A stretch of DNA of 64,000 nucleotides, taken from assembly GCF_018327705.1 (NCBI RefSeq), contig NZ_BNEM01000002.1, positions 4,278,001-4,342,000 on the forward strand. The letters are read 5' to 3'. The notes beneath the pieces were generated by a model. The model saw only the letters and a program-made list of their open reading frames with translations. It was not told the origin of the DNA and did not search any database. This DNA comes from Catellatospora sp. TT07R-123 (lineage in GTDB: Bacteria; Actinomycetota; Actinomycetes; Mycobacteriales; Micromonosporaceae). A program made the translations under genes and the position numbers. The stretch's first letter is position 1. Every line of letters starts with the position of its first letter. This document shows positions 1 through 7,790 of the stretch, piece after piece.

Positions 1-395
1 AGGAGCGGCTGCGCACGATCCAGCCCGGCCGCGACGATGACTGGTACCACCGGCGGGCGAGCCGGTACATCTCGCCGCCCGAGGTCGCCCCGCACGTCGC
101 CGGCGCGGCGGTCGACCTCACGCTGTGCACCGCCGACGGAGCCGAGATCTGGATGGGGACCCAGGTCAACGACACCGACAGCGAGGCCTGCCACACCGAC
201 TCGGCCAACGTCTCCGCCGAGGCAGCGCGGCACCGCCGGATCCTCGGCGACGCGCTGACCGCGGTCGGCATGGTCAATTATCCGACCGAGTGGTGGCACT
301 GGTCCTACGGCGACCGCTACTGGGCGCACGTCACCGGCGCAGCCTCGGCCCGCTACGGCCCGGTCGAGTCGGTCCCCGTGCCGGCTGGACGCTGA
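1..395 (+). CDS. D-Ala-D-Ala dipeptidase, VanX/M15D type (5' end outside window)
   Basis: The reading frame is open from base 3, so only about the last 130 residues are present. Family knowledge: M15D zinc dipeptidases cleave D-Ala-D-Ala, either in glycopeptide resistance (VanX) or in cell-wall turnover. Seen here: HVAGAAVD fits the zinc motif HxxGxAxD, and EWWHWSYGD fits the ExxWH motif carrying the catalytic Glu and the third zinc ligand. All visible catalytic positions are intact. The last 43 bases overlap the convergent gene at 353-1087. No vanH or vanA partner is visible, so a housekeeping role is as likely as resistance. The family call is firm; the physiological role is not. Confidence 0.88.
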   Translation, partial: ERLRTIQPGRDDDWYHRRASRYISPPEVAPHVAGAAVDLTLCTADGAEIWMGTQVNDTDSEACHTDSANVSAEAARHRRILGDALTAVGMVNYPTEWWHWSYGDRYWAHVTGAASARYGPVESVPVPAGR

Positions 396-1087
396 TCCAG
401 TAGTAGCCATTCCTCGGCACTCGGCGCTTCGACAGTCGCGGGGGGCGACTTCGGAGCCGGGGTGGGGCGCCGCGCCGACGTCTCGTCGGAGTCCGCGGCG
501 AACGTGGCGTCGCCGGGCCAAGCGCCCGGCGGCGCCACGTGGGGGCGCTCGCCGACCAGCTCGCGCAGCCGGGCCACCCGGCGCCGCCCGCTGATCCGCA
601 GCGACGGCCCCTTCGCCAGCTCGGCCGCGCTGGACAGTGACGTGAACGCGCGCAGCGCCACGGCCCCGCAGTGCTCGTCGCTGGCGCCCAGCCGCAGCAG
701 CGCGCCGTCGCCCTCGGGAACGACCGAGCCCGCCGCCGCGAACCACAGCCGCAGCCGCGCCCCGTCCAGGGCGAACCCGGCCGGAGGCCGCTTGCCGGAG
801 CCGCGCAGCCACGCCTCGGCCAGCGGCGACAGGATCCCGGTGTACGACGTGCGCACCCCGAAGTGGCCCTCGATCGCCGCCTCCTCCCAGCTCGTCTCCA
901 GCCCGCGCGCGGCGAACTCGGCCGCCAGCGCGTGCACCCGCCAGGCGGCGTCCACCACCACCGACACCCGGGCCGTGCCGCCCATCCGGGTCACCTGGCC
1001 GGGGCCGATGAGCAGACCCGCCAGGTCGTACGGCGAGGGCCGTGCCGACTCGGCGGAGAACATCGCCAGCTGCCGGTTCAGAGACAC
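353..1087 (-). CDS. Hypothetical protein
   Basis: A 244-residue protein of no family I recognise. It starts at GTG 1087, inside the last ten bases of the preceding lipoprotein gene, so the two are probably co-translated. The N-terminal 180 residues read as a mixed globular domain with no signal peptide or membrane segment. The last 60 are rich in Pro, Ala, Thr and Ser and look disordered. A central stretch around EGHFGVRTSYTGILSP is the most structured-looking part. Its tail overlaps the end of the convergent VanX-like gene by 43 bp. Function is unknown. Confidence 0.72.
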   Translation of the reverse strand: MSLNRQLAMFSAESARPSPYDLAGLLIGPGQVTRMGGTARVSVVVDAAWRVHALAAEFAARGLETSWEEAAIEGHFGVRTSYTGILSPLAEAWLRGSGKRPPAGFALDGARLRLWFAAAGSVVPEGDGALLRLGASDEHCGAVALRAFTSLSSAAELAKGPSLRISGRRRVARLRELVGERPHVAPPGAWPGDATFAADSDETSARRPTPAPKSPPATVEAPSAEEWLLLDQRPAGTGTDSTGP

Positions 1088-1629
1088 TCCGGTACCTCGG
1101 CGAACGCCTGCTGGAGCTCGGCGGAGCGCAGCGAGCTCGTGTCGAGTGCGCTGGCGGAGTATTCCTGCTGGAGGGTGACCATCACGCCGGAGACGCGGTC
1201 GTAGAAGACGGCGGGATCGTCGGTCGACAGCGCGCGGACCGCGTCGCCGGCCCTGCCGTACGCGTCGCGGACCTTGGTGAGCGAGTCGGCGACCCCGTCG
1301 GCGATCGCGGCGCCGCCGTCCACCCCGGGCACCCCGGCCGCGACGACCTTGCCACGGGCGCGCTCGCTGGCGTCGCGGGCGCCCTCAAGCATCCGGACCA
1401 GGTTCTCCTTGGCCTGCTCGGGGGTGGTGGAGGCGGGGGTCTGCTGCTGCGCCCGGGTGGTCAGCGTGGAGATCTCATCCCGCCACGGCGTGAGCGCCGA
1501 GCAGACCGAGGCCGCCCACACCCGGGGCGGGGGTCCGGACGCGACGCAGCCGGCGAGCCCGACCAGCCCCACGAGCCCCACCAGCACGGCCAGCGGCAGC
1601 GCCGGCGCAGCACCGGATTTGGAACGCAT
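1078..1629 (-). CDS. Putative lipoprotein
   Basis: A 183-residue exported protein. The chosen start is ATG 1629 (MRSKSG), which places two basic residues before a hydrophobic run ending in the lipobox LAGC; the upstream ATG at 1674 would add 15 Arg/Pro-rich residues and spoil the signal peptide. After the Cys the protein is predicted to be mostly helical (repeated Asp/Ala/Arg segments), resembling an extracytoplasmic helical bundle. No enzymatic motif was seen. It is the first gene of a two-gene unit with the hypothetical gene at 353-1087. Function is unknown; lipid anchoring by Lgt/LspA is inferred from the lipobox. Confidence 0.78.
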   Translation of the reverse strand: MRSKSGAAPALPLAVLVGLVGLVGLAGCVASGPPPRVWAASVCSALTPWRDEISTLTTRAQQQTPASTTPEQAKENLVRMLEGARDASERARGKVVAAGVPGVDGGAAIADGVADSLTKVRDAYGRAGDAVRALSTDDPAVFYDRVSGVMVTLQQEYSASALDTSSLRSAELQQAFAEVPECL

Positions 1630-1713
1630 ACTCCGCACCCTATGCCGTGGGGGCCGCCTCCCGGCAGCCCCCACGATTTCTATTGATCTCTCAGGTCAAG
1701 CCCTGCTCGGTGC

Positions 1714-4062
1714 TCAGGCGCTGACCTTCTCGCGCTGCGAAGGGGTCGCAGCGTCAGCTTTTCCCTCGTCACCGGCGCCCACCGCGATCGGCTTGCGCTT
1801 GTTGATGAACACGGCCACCACGATGATCCCGGCGCAGACCAGGGCGATCGCGGTGCGGGCACCGGCGCTCGCGCTGTCGCCGTACCACAGCGCCACCACG
1901 GCGGGGGCGATCAGCAGCGACACCAGGTTCATCACCTTGATCAGCGGGTTGATGGCCGGACCGGCGGTGTCCTTGAACGGGTCGCCGACCGTGTCACCGA
2001 TGACGGTCGCGGCGTGCGCGGGCGAGCCCTTGCCGCCGTGCGCGCCGTCCTCGACCATCTTCTTCGCGTTGTCCCAGGCGCCACCGGAGTTGGCCAGGAA
2101 CACGGCCATCAGGGTGCCCGCGCCGATGGCACCGGCCAGGTACGACGCCAGCGCGCCCGCGCCGAGGCCGAAACCGACCGCGATCGGGGCCAGCACCGCC
2201 AGCAGACCGGGCGTGATCAGCTCGCGCTGCGCGTCCCGGGTGCAGATGTCGACGACCTTGCCGTACTCCGGCCGCTGCGTGCCGTCCATGATGCCCGGCA
2301 GCTCGCGGAACTGGCGGCGCACCTCGTGCACCACCGCGCCAGCCGAACGCGACACCGCGTTGATGGCCAGACCCGAGAACAGGAACACCACCGAGACGCC
2401 GATGAGCAGGCCGACCAGGTTGGCCGGGTTGGCCACGTTCAGCATCTGGTCGATGACGTCGCCAGCGGTCTTGCCCGCCTCGGTCAGCGAGACGCCGAGG
2501 GTGTCCGTGTACGACCCGAACAGCGCGGTCGCGGCCAGCACGGCCGTCGCGATCGCGATGCCCTTGGTGATCGCCTTGGTGGTGTTGCCGACCGCGTCGA
2601 GCTCGGTGAGCGTGCGCGCACCCTTCTCGTCGATGTCGCCGGACATCTCGGCGATGCCCTGCGCGTTGTCGGAGATCGGGCCGAAGGTGTCCATCGCGAC
2701 GATGACGCCGACGGTGGTCAGCAGGCCGCAGCCGGCCAGCGCGATCGCGAACAGCGAGACGACCAGGTTGCCGTCGCCCAGCAGGTAGGCACCGTACACG
2801 CCGGCGCCGATGAGCAGCGCCGAGTAGACCGCCGACTCCAGGCCGACGCTGATGCCGGAGAGCACCACGGTGGCCGCGCCGGTCTCGGAGGTCTTGCCGA
2901 TGTCCTGCACCGGGCGCTTGTCGGTCTCGGTGAAGTAGCCGGTCAGCGCCTGGATGGCGGCGGCCAGCACGATGCCGATGACGACCGCGCCGATGGCGAC
3001 GAGCTGCGGGTTGCCGGAGAACTCCGGCTTGCCCAGCTCGGCGAACGTCTTCGGCAGGTACCACAGCGAGGCGCCCGCGACCACGACGGCCGACAGCGCG
3101 GCCGAGATGTAGAAGGCGCGGTTGATCGCCTGGAGGCCGTTCTTGTCGGACTTGCGCAGGCGGGTCAGGAACACGCCGACGATCGCGATCAGCACACCGA
3201 TCGTGGAGACGATCAGCGGGAAGACCAGGCCGTCGACGCCGAACGCCGCCTTGCCCAGGATCAGGGCCGCGACCAGGGTCACCGCGTACGACTCGAACAG
3301 GTCGGCCGCCATGCCGGCGCAGTCGCCGACGTTGTCGCCCACGTTGTCGGCGATGGTCGCCGCGTTGCGCGGGTCGTCCTCGGGGATGTTCTGCTCGACC
3401 TTGCCGACCAGGTCGGCGCCGACGTCGGCGGCCTTGGTGAAGATGCCGCCGCCGACCCGCATGAACATCGCGAGCAGGGCGGCACCGAAGCCGAAGCCCT
3501 CCAGCACGGTCGCCGCGTCGGTCTTGTACAGCAGCACCACCAGGGCGGCGCCGAACAGGCCCAGACCGACGGTCAGGAAGCCGACGACACCGCCGGTGCG
3601 GAACGCGATCGCCATGGCCGCCTCGCGGCCACCCTCCGCCTCGCGGGCGGCGGCGGCGACGCGCAGGTTCGCGCGGGTCGCCAGAGCCATACCGGCGCCG
3701 CCGATGAACGCGCTGAACAGCGCGCCCACCACGAAGAAGGCCGAGCGGCCGATCTTCAGGGCGGTGTCGTTGTCGCCGCTGCCGTGGACCGGCAGCAGGA
3801 AGAGCAGGATGACCGCGAGCACGACGAAAATGCCGAGCGTCTTGAACTGGCGGAACAGGTAAGCCGACGCGCCCTCCTGGACGGCGGCGGCGATCTCCTG
3901 CATCTTGTTGGTGCCCTTACCCGTTGCCAGCACCGACTTGACCAGCGCGGCGGCGAAACCCAACGCCACCAGCGCGATCACTGCCGCGACAACTACGTAC
4001 GACACGTTCGTGCCGGTAAGGGCCAGCCCGTCGCCACTGGCGACGAGTTTGGTCCCGGACAT
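1714..4062 (-). CDS. hppA: K+-independent H+-translocating membrane pyrophosphatase
   Basis: A 782-residue, roughly 16-helix integral membrane enzyme that couples PPi hydrolysis to proton pumping. The family signature D-x7-K-x-E is seen at residues 213-223 (DVGADLVGKVE). NVGDNVGD-type acidic motifs and a second acidic cluster near the C-terminus bind Mg-PPi. At residues 491-500 the sequence reads VGNTTKAITK; Lys and Thr at these two positions are the known hallmark of the K+-independent, proton-pumping subclass (K+-dependent forms have Ala and Gly/Ala). The start at ATG 4062 follows a GGGAGGAC ribosome site. Length is normal. It stands alone between the lipoprotein pair and the anti-sigma genes, separated from the latter by about 215 bp of non-coding sequence. 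Confidence 0.96.
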   Translation of the reverse strand: MSGTKLVASGDGLALTGTNVSYVVVAAVIALVALGFAAALVKSVLATGKGTNKMQEIAAAVQEGASAYLFRQFKTLGIFVVLAVILLFLLPVHGSGDNDTALKIGRSAFFVVGALFSAFIGGAGMALATRANLRVAAAAREAEGGREAAMAIAFRTGGVVGFLTVGLGLFGAALVVLLYKTDAATVLEGFGFGAALLAMFMRVGGGIFTKAADVGADLVGKVEQNIPEDDPRNAATIADNVGDNVGDCAGMAADLFESYAVTLVAALILGKAAFGVDGLVFPLIVSTIGVLIAIVGVFLTRLRKSDKNGLQAINRAFYISAALSAVVVAGASLWYLPKTFAELGKPEFSGNPQLVAIGAVVIGIVLAAAIQALTGYFTETDKRPVQDIGKTSETGAATVVLSGISVGLESAVYSALLIGAGVYGAYLLGDGNLVVSLFAIALAGCGLLTTVGVIVAMDTFGPISDNAQGIAEMSGDIDEKGARTLTELDAVGNTTKAITKGIAIATAVLAATALFGSYTDTLGVSLTEAGKTAGDVIDQMLNVANPANLVGLLIGVSVVFLFSGLAINAVSRSAGAVVHEVRRQFRELPGIMDGTQRPEYGKVVDICTRDAQRELITPGLLAVLAPIAVGFGLGAGALASYLAGAIGAGTLMAVFLANSGGAWDNAKKMVEDGAHGGKGSPAHAATVIGDTVGDPFKDTAGPAINPLIKVMNLVSLLIAPAVVALWYGDSASAGARTAIALVCAGIIVVAVFINKRKPIAVGAGDEGKADAATPSQREKVSA

Positions 4063-4278
4063 CTTTGTCCTCCCGAGGAATCATGATCAACTGAGACACG
4101 CGACCGCCTCCCGACGCATCCATGGCGACGGTTACGGCGCAGAAACAACCCGTGAACTGTAAACCGGGCACGTGGTCCGGGTCACACCCAGGAGCTTCCG
4201 TGTCGCGGTGATCTTTCTTGCTGCGCCGCCGGGGTTTGTGCGGTACGCTCAGCGACTCTATGCCCGCCGTGCGTGGTT

Positions 4279-4689
4279 TTAGCGTCCCAAGCGCAAGGCG
4301 CGCCGAACGGGCCACACCATCTGCACCTCGGAGCCCGGCCCGGCCTCCAGCGGCCGTACCTGCAGGTCCTTCACGATCCCCTGTAGCAGGCTGGCGCTGA
4401 CATCGAAGGTGATCTGCTCCTCGGCCTCGATCGGCGCGTCGTCGCCGGCGCTGTCCCACACCTGCACCACGAACCGGTCGCCGTCGGTGAACGCCACCGT
4501 CACCGGGCTGCGCAGCCCCACCCGCTGGTGCCGGGCCACCGCCCGCGCGCACGCCTCACCGATCGCCAGCCGCACCTCGTCGAGCTGGTCGTCGGGCACC
4601 CCGGCGCGCCGGGCCACGGCCACGCCGACCAGCCGCGCCGTTCGCACGTGCGCGGGTTCGGGAGTGAATTCGAGGCGTACGGTCGCCAT
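4279..4689 (-). CDS. RsbW-like anti-sigma regulatory factor (HATPase_c_2), degenerate
   Basis: A 136-residue single-domain GHKL protein of the anti-sigma kinase family. The start is ATG 4689 (MATVRLEF), eight bases after the stop of the STAS gene; longer frames run into that gene. The N-box reads EACARAVARH where active kinases have E-A-x-x-N, so the Mg-binding Asn is replaced by Arg. The G1 region (VWDSAGDD) and G2 region (LLQGIVKDL) are recognisable. Together with the STAS partner it probably forms a partner-switching module for an unlinked sigma factor. ATP binding and kinase activity are doubtful because of the N-box change; sequestration alone is possible. Confidence 0.82.
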   Translation of the reverse strand: MATVRLEFTPEPAHVRTARLVGVAVARRAGVPDDQLDEVRLAIGEACARAVARHQRVGLRSPVTVAFTDGDRFVVQVWDSAGDDAPIEAEEQITFDVSASLLQGIVKDLQVRPLEAGPGSEVQMVWPVRRALRLGR

Positions 4690-4697
4690 TGCCCGGC

Positions 4698-5033
4698 TCA
4701 GCCCGCGGTCGCCGCGTCGACCGATGGGAACAGCGGCAGCACCTGGTCCAGCGCGGTGATGCGGAAGATCTTCAGCAGCGAGTCGCGGGCGCACACGACG
4801 CCGAACGTCGCCCCCAGCGCACGCGCCTTACGCAGCCCGCCGACCAGCACGCCCAGCCCCGTCGAGTCCATGAACTCGACCCGGCCCAGGTCCACCACGA
4901 CGGCGGTCACGCCGCTGTCCAGCAGCTCGGCGATCCGCTCACGCAGCTTCGGAGCCGTGTAGACGTCTACCTCGCCGCCGACCTCGAGCACGGTGTGCGC
5001 CGCGACCACACGGGTCGCCAGCGACAGCTCCAT
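4698..5033 (-). CDS. Anti-anti-sigma factor (STAS domain)
   Basis: A 111-residue SpoIIAA/RsbV-type STAS protein. It starts at ATG 5033 behind a strong GAGGAGGTG ribosome site. The phosphorylation loop reads FMDSTGLGVL, where the Ser after Asp is the residue phosphorylated in this family and the DSTGLG motif is complete. The gene is first in a two-gene operon with the RsbW-like gene at 4279-4689, the classical partner-switch pairing. Unphosphorylated protein would bind the RsbW-like partner and free a sigma factor. No sigma gene is adjacent, so the target is unknown. Confidence 0.9.
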   Translation of the reverse strand: MELSLATRVVAAHTVLEVGGEVDVYTAPKLRERIAELLDSGVTAVVVDLGRVEFMDSTGLGVLVGGLRKARALGATFGVVCARDSLLKIFRITALDQVLPLFPSVDAATAG

Positions 5034-5159
5034 CGGCACCTCCTCACGACGCCGGACCCGGCCTGACTGTGTCTCAGTGCATCTAACCATCGCCCACGCT
5101 CGGCGGCTACGCGTACGCCGGGCTGGCCGCGTACGGGCGCATGGTGGCAGAGTGCTGGG

Positions 5160-7568
5160 GTGGACCTGCTGCCGGACTGGCTCAAACGAGACCAGATCAC
5201 GCACGTCGAGCGGCTGCCCGCCCGGGCCGGACAGCGTGCGGCCTGGCCCGGCTGGGTGCCCGCGGCGCTCGTCGGGGCGTTGGAGCAGGCCGGGATCAGC
5301 GCGCCCTGGCAGCACCAGACCGACGCCGCCGAGCTCGCCCACAGCGGCGCCGATGTCGTCATCTCGACCGGCACCGGCTCCGGTAAGTCCCTGGCCTACC
5401 AGCTCCCGGCCCTGTCCGCGGTGCTCACCGACCCGCGCGCGCGGGTGCTGTACCTCGCCCCGACCAAGGCGCTGGCCGCAGACCAGTTTCGGACACTGGC
5501 CGCGCTGGGACTGCCCGGCCTGCGCGCCGCGGTGTGCGACGGCGACACCTCCCGCGAGGACCGCGACTGGATCCGCCAGCACGCCAACGTCATCCTGACC
5601 AACCCCGACCTGCTGCACCACAGCATCCTGCCGCAGCACACCCGCTGGTCCGGCGTCCTGCGCAACCTGCGGTACGTCATCGTCGACGAGAGCCACAGCT
5701 ACCGCGGCGTCTTCGGCGCCCACGTCGCCCACGTCCTGCGCCGCCTGCGCCGCCTCACCGCCACCAGCCCCACCGGCGCCACCGGCGCCATCCTTCGCCC
5801 GGAGGTGAGGAAGGGCGCCTTCTCCTCGGATTCCGTAGCAGAAGGGCCCCTTCTCGACGCCGCCCGGACGCGGCGCGACGGCGGGCCGGTGTTCCTGCTC
5901 GCGTCGGCGACGTCGGGGGATCCGGCGGGCAGCGCGAGCAGGCTCATCGGCCGACCGGTCGTGGCGGTCTCCGAGGACACCGCGCCGCGCGGGTCGACGA
6001 CGTTCGCGCTGTGGGAGCCGCCGGAACTGCCCGGGGTCTCCGCCGACGGCGACGCCACCCCGGTGCGCCGCTCCGCGCTGCGCGAGACCGCCGACCTGCT
6101 GGCCGACGCCGTGGTCCAGGGGGTGCGGACGCTGGCGTTCGTCCCGTCCCGGCGCGGGGCCGAGGTCGTCGCGGCGCAGGCCAAGAATGCCCTGGAGGAG
6201 GCGCAGCCGGGGCTGGGCCGCCAGGTCGCCGCGTACCGGGCCGGGTATCTGGCCGAGGAGCGCCGCGCCCTGGAGCGGGCCCTGGCCGACGGCAGCCTCA
6301 CCGGCGTGGCCACCACGAACGCGCTGGAACTCGGCATCGACGTCACCGGGCTGGACGCGGTGCTGCTCGCGGGCTACCCGGGCACCCGGGCCGCGATGTG
6401 GCAGCGGGCCGGACGCGCCGGGCGGGGCGGCCGCGACGCGCTGTGCGTGCTGGTCGCCCGGGACGATCCGCTGGACACGTACCTCATCCACCACCCGCAG
6501 GCGCTGTTCGGCACCCCGGTCGAGGCGACCGTCTTCGACCCCGCCAACCCGTACGTGCTCGCCCCGCACCTGTGCACCGCCGCCGCCGAGCGCCCGCTCA
6601 CCGAGGCCGACCTGCCGCTGTTCGGCGCCGACGAGGCGCTGCTGGCCGAACTCGTCGCCGCCGGTGCGCTGCGCCGCCGCCCCACCGGCTGGTACTGGAC
6701 CCACCCGCAGCGCCCCGAGATCGACCTGCGCGGCACCGGCGGCCCGCCGATCGCCGTGATCGAGGCGTCCACCGGCCGCCTCATCGGCACCGCCGACTCC
6801 GGCGCCGCCCACCATCACCTGCACCCCGGCGCCGTCTACACCCACCAGGGCCGCACGTACGTCGTGCAGTCGCTCGACCTCGCCGACGGGGTCGCCCTGG
6901 TCGAGTCCGAGAACCCGCCGTTCTCCACGCACGCCCGCGACACCATCGCGCTGACCGTGCTGGAGGTGCGGTCCTACCTCGACTGCGGGCCGGTCGGGCT
7001 GTTCCTCGGCGAGGTCGAGGTGACCAGCCAGGTCGTGTCGTTCCAGCGGCGCCGGATGGACACCGGGGAGGTGCTGGGCACCTGGCCGCTGGAGCTGCCC
7101 ACCCGCACCCTGCGCACCGTCGCGGTCTGGGCGACCGTCGCCGAGGCCGCGGTGGCCGGGATCGAGGACCTGCCCGGGGCGCTGCACGCCGCCGAGCACG
7201 CCGCGATCGGGCTGCTGCCGCTGGTGGCGAGCTGCGACCGGTGGGACATCGGCGGACTGTCCACCGCCCGGCACGCCGACACCGACGCGCCGACCATCTT
7301 CGTGTACGACGGCCACCCCGGCGGGGCGGGCTTCGCCGAGCGCGCGTACGGCATGGTGGCGCACTGGCTCGGCGCGACCCGCACCGCCGTCGCCGACTGC
7401 TCGTGCGAACGCGGCTGCCCGAGCTGCATCCAGTCCCCGAAGTGCGGCAACGGCAACAACCCGCTGCACAAGCCCGGCGCCGTCCAAATCCTCGACACCA
7501 TCCTCACCCACCTACCCCCCACCACCCCACCCACGCCCCCGCCCCCGCCCGCGGGCCGCCCCGCGTGA
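5160..7568 (+). CDS. DEAD/DEAH-box helicase, YprA/MrfA-like with DUF1998/MZB C-terminus
   Basis: An 802-residue superfamily 2 helicase. Walker A is TGTGSGKS (residues 70-77), Walker B is DESH (176-179), and motif III is LLASAT. The helicase C domain ends with the Q-x2-GRAGRGG motif. The C-terminal region carries the zinc-type cluster C-x-C-x3-C-x2-C followed by a further Cys (about 742-757), typical of MrfA/Hrq1 proteins that act on crosslinked or alkylated DNA. It starts at GTG 5160. The position next to a tad operon matches Rv3649 in M. tuberculosis. Odd feature: residues about 201-241 form a low-complexity insert encoded by a palindromic repeat (5802-5856), between Walker B and motif III. 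The stop codon overlaps the first base of a 61-bp repeat. Confidence 0.93.
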   Translation: MDLLPDWLKRDQITHVERLPARAGQRAAWPGWVPAALVGALEQAGISAPWQHQTDAAELAHSGADVVISTGTGSGKSLAYQLPALSAVLTDPRARVLYLAPTKALAADQFRTLAALGLPGLRAAVCDGDTSREDRDWIRQHANVILTNPDLLHHSILPQHTRWSGVLRNLRYVIVDESHSYRGVFGAHVAHVLRRLRRLTATSPTGATGAILRPEVRKGAFSSDSVAEGPLLDAARTRRDGGPVFLLASATSGDPAGSASRLIGRPVVAVSEDTAPRGSTTFALWEPPELPGVSADGDATPVRRSALRETADLLADAVVQGVRTLAFVPSRRGAEVVAAQAKNALEEAQPGLGRQVAAYRAGYLAEERRALERALADGSLTGVATTNALELGIDVTGLDAVLLAGYPGTRAAMWQRAGRAGRGGRDALCVLVARDDPLDTYLIHHPQALFGTPVEATVFDPANPYVLAPHLCTAAAERPLTEADLPLFGADEALLAELVAAGALRRRPTGWYWTHPQRPEIDLRGTGGPPIAVIEASTGRLIGTADSGAAHHHLHPGAVYTHQGRTYVVQSLDLADGVALVESENPPFSTHARDTIALTVLEVRSYLDCGPVGLFLGEVEVTSQVVSFQRRRMDTGEVLGTWPLELPTRTLRTVAVWATVAEAAVAGIEDLPGALHAAEHAAIGLLPLVASCDRWDIGGLSTARHADTDAPTIFVYDGHPGGAGFAERAYGMVAHWLGATRTAVADCSCERGCPSCIQSPKCGNGNNPLHKPGAVQILDTILTHLPPTTPPTPPPPPAGRPA
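5802..5856. repeat. GAAGGGC-type palindromic repeat inside the helicase gene
   Basis: Two short palindromes lie about 18 bp apart: GAAGGGCGCCTTC near 5810-5822 and AGAAGGGCCCCTTCT at 5840-5854. The left 21 bases differ by a single base from the left part of the intergenic palindrome at 63545-63598. The frame stays open through it and adds roughly 30-40 residues to the helicase. Confidence 0.7.
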
Positions 7569-7627
7569 TCGCCGTCTCCGGTCAGAAACTCAGCCTGAGC
7601 CGCACCTTCCGACCGGAGACGGCGATC
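7567..7627. repeat. 61-bp palindromic repeat, copy 1
   Basis: A perfect 17-bp inverted repeat, GATCGCCGTCTCCGGTC and its complement, encloses a 27-bp centre. Total length is 61 bp with GATC at each edge. It begins on the second base of the helicase stop codon. It could act as a bidirectional terminator, but the same size and arms recur at 7649, 30435 and 35351. Confidence 0.85.
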
Positions 7628-7648
7628 TTCACCGGCCTCCGCGCACAT

Positions 7649-7709
7649 GATCGGCGTTTCCGGTCAGAGATCGGCTTTAGGCAGCGTCTTCCGACCGGAA
7701 ACGACGATC
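7649..7709. repeat. 61-bp palindromic repeat, copy 2
   Basis: This has the same layout as the copy 21 bp upstream: left arm GATCGGCGTTTCCGGTC, right arm GACCGGAAACGACGATC, two mismatched pairs, 61 bp in all. The centres of the two copies differ, so this is not a recent tandem duplication of the whole unit. Confidence 0.83.
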
Positions 7710-7790
7710 ACCGCGCGTTCACGCGGGGACCTGCTCGCGGTGGGGGCGGTCAGGTCTCGCTGCTGAGCCGGGTGCCGGGCGTGCGGCGGA

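Noticed and set aside
2014-4086. 690-codon plus-strand frame
   Set aside because: It is antisense to the pyrophosphatase, with Arg/Asp/Gln-rich low-complexity translation.
4698-7511. 937-codon minus-strand frame joined to the STAS gene
   Set aside because: Only its last 111 codons are real; the rest is antisense to the helicase.
7567-7709. The two palindromes as simple tandem terminators of the helicase gene
   Set aside because: The same 61-bp element is found at two other sites, so a repeat family explains them better, although termination may still occur.
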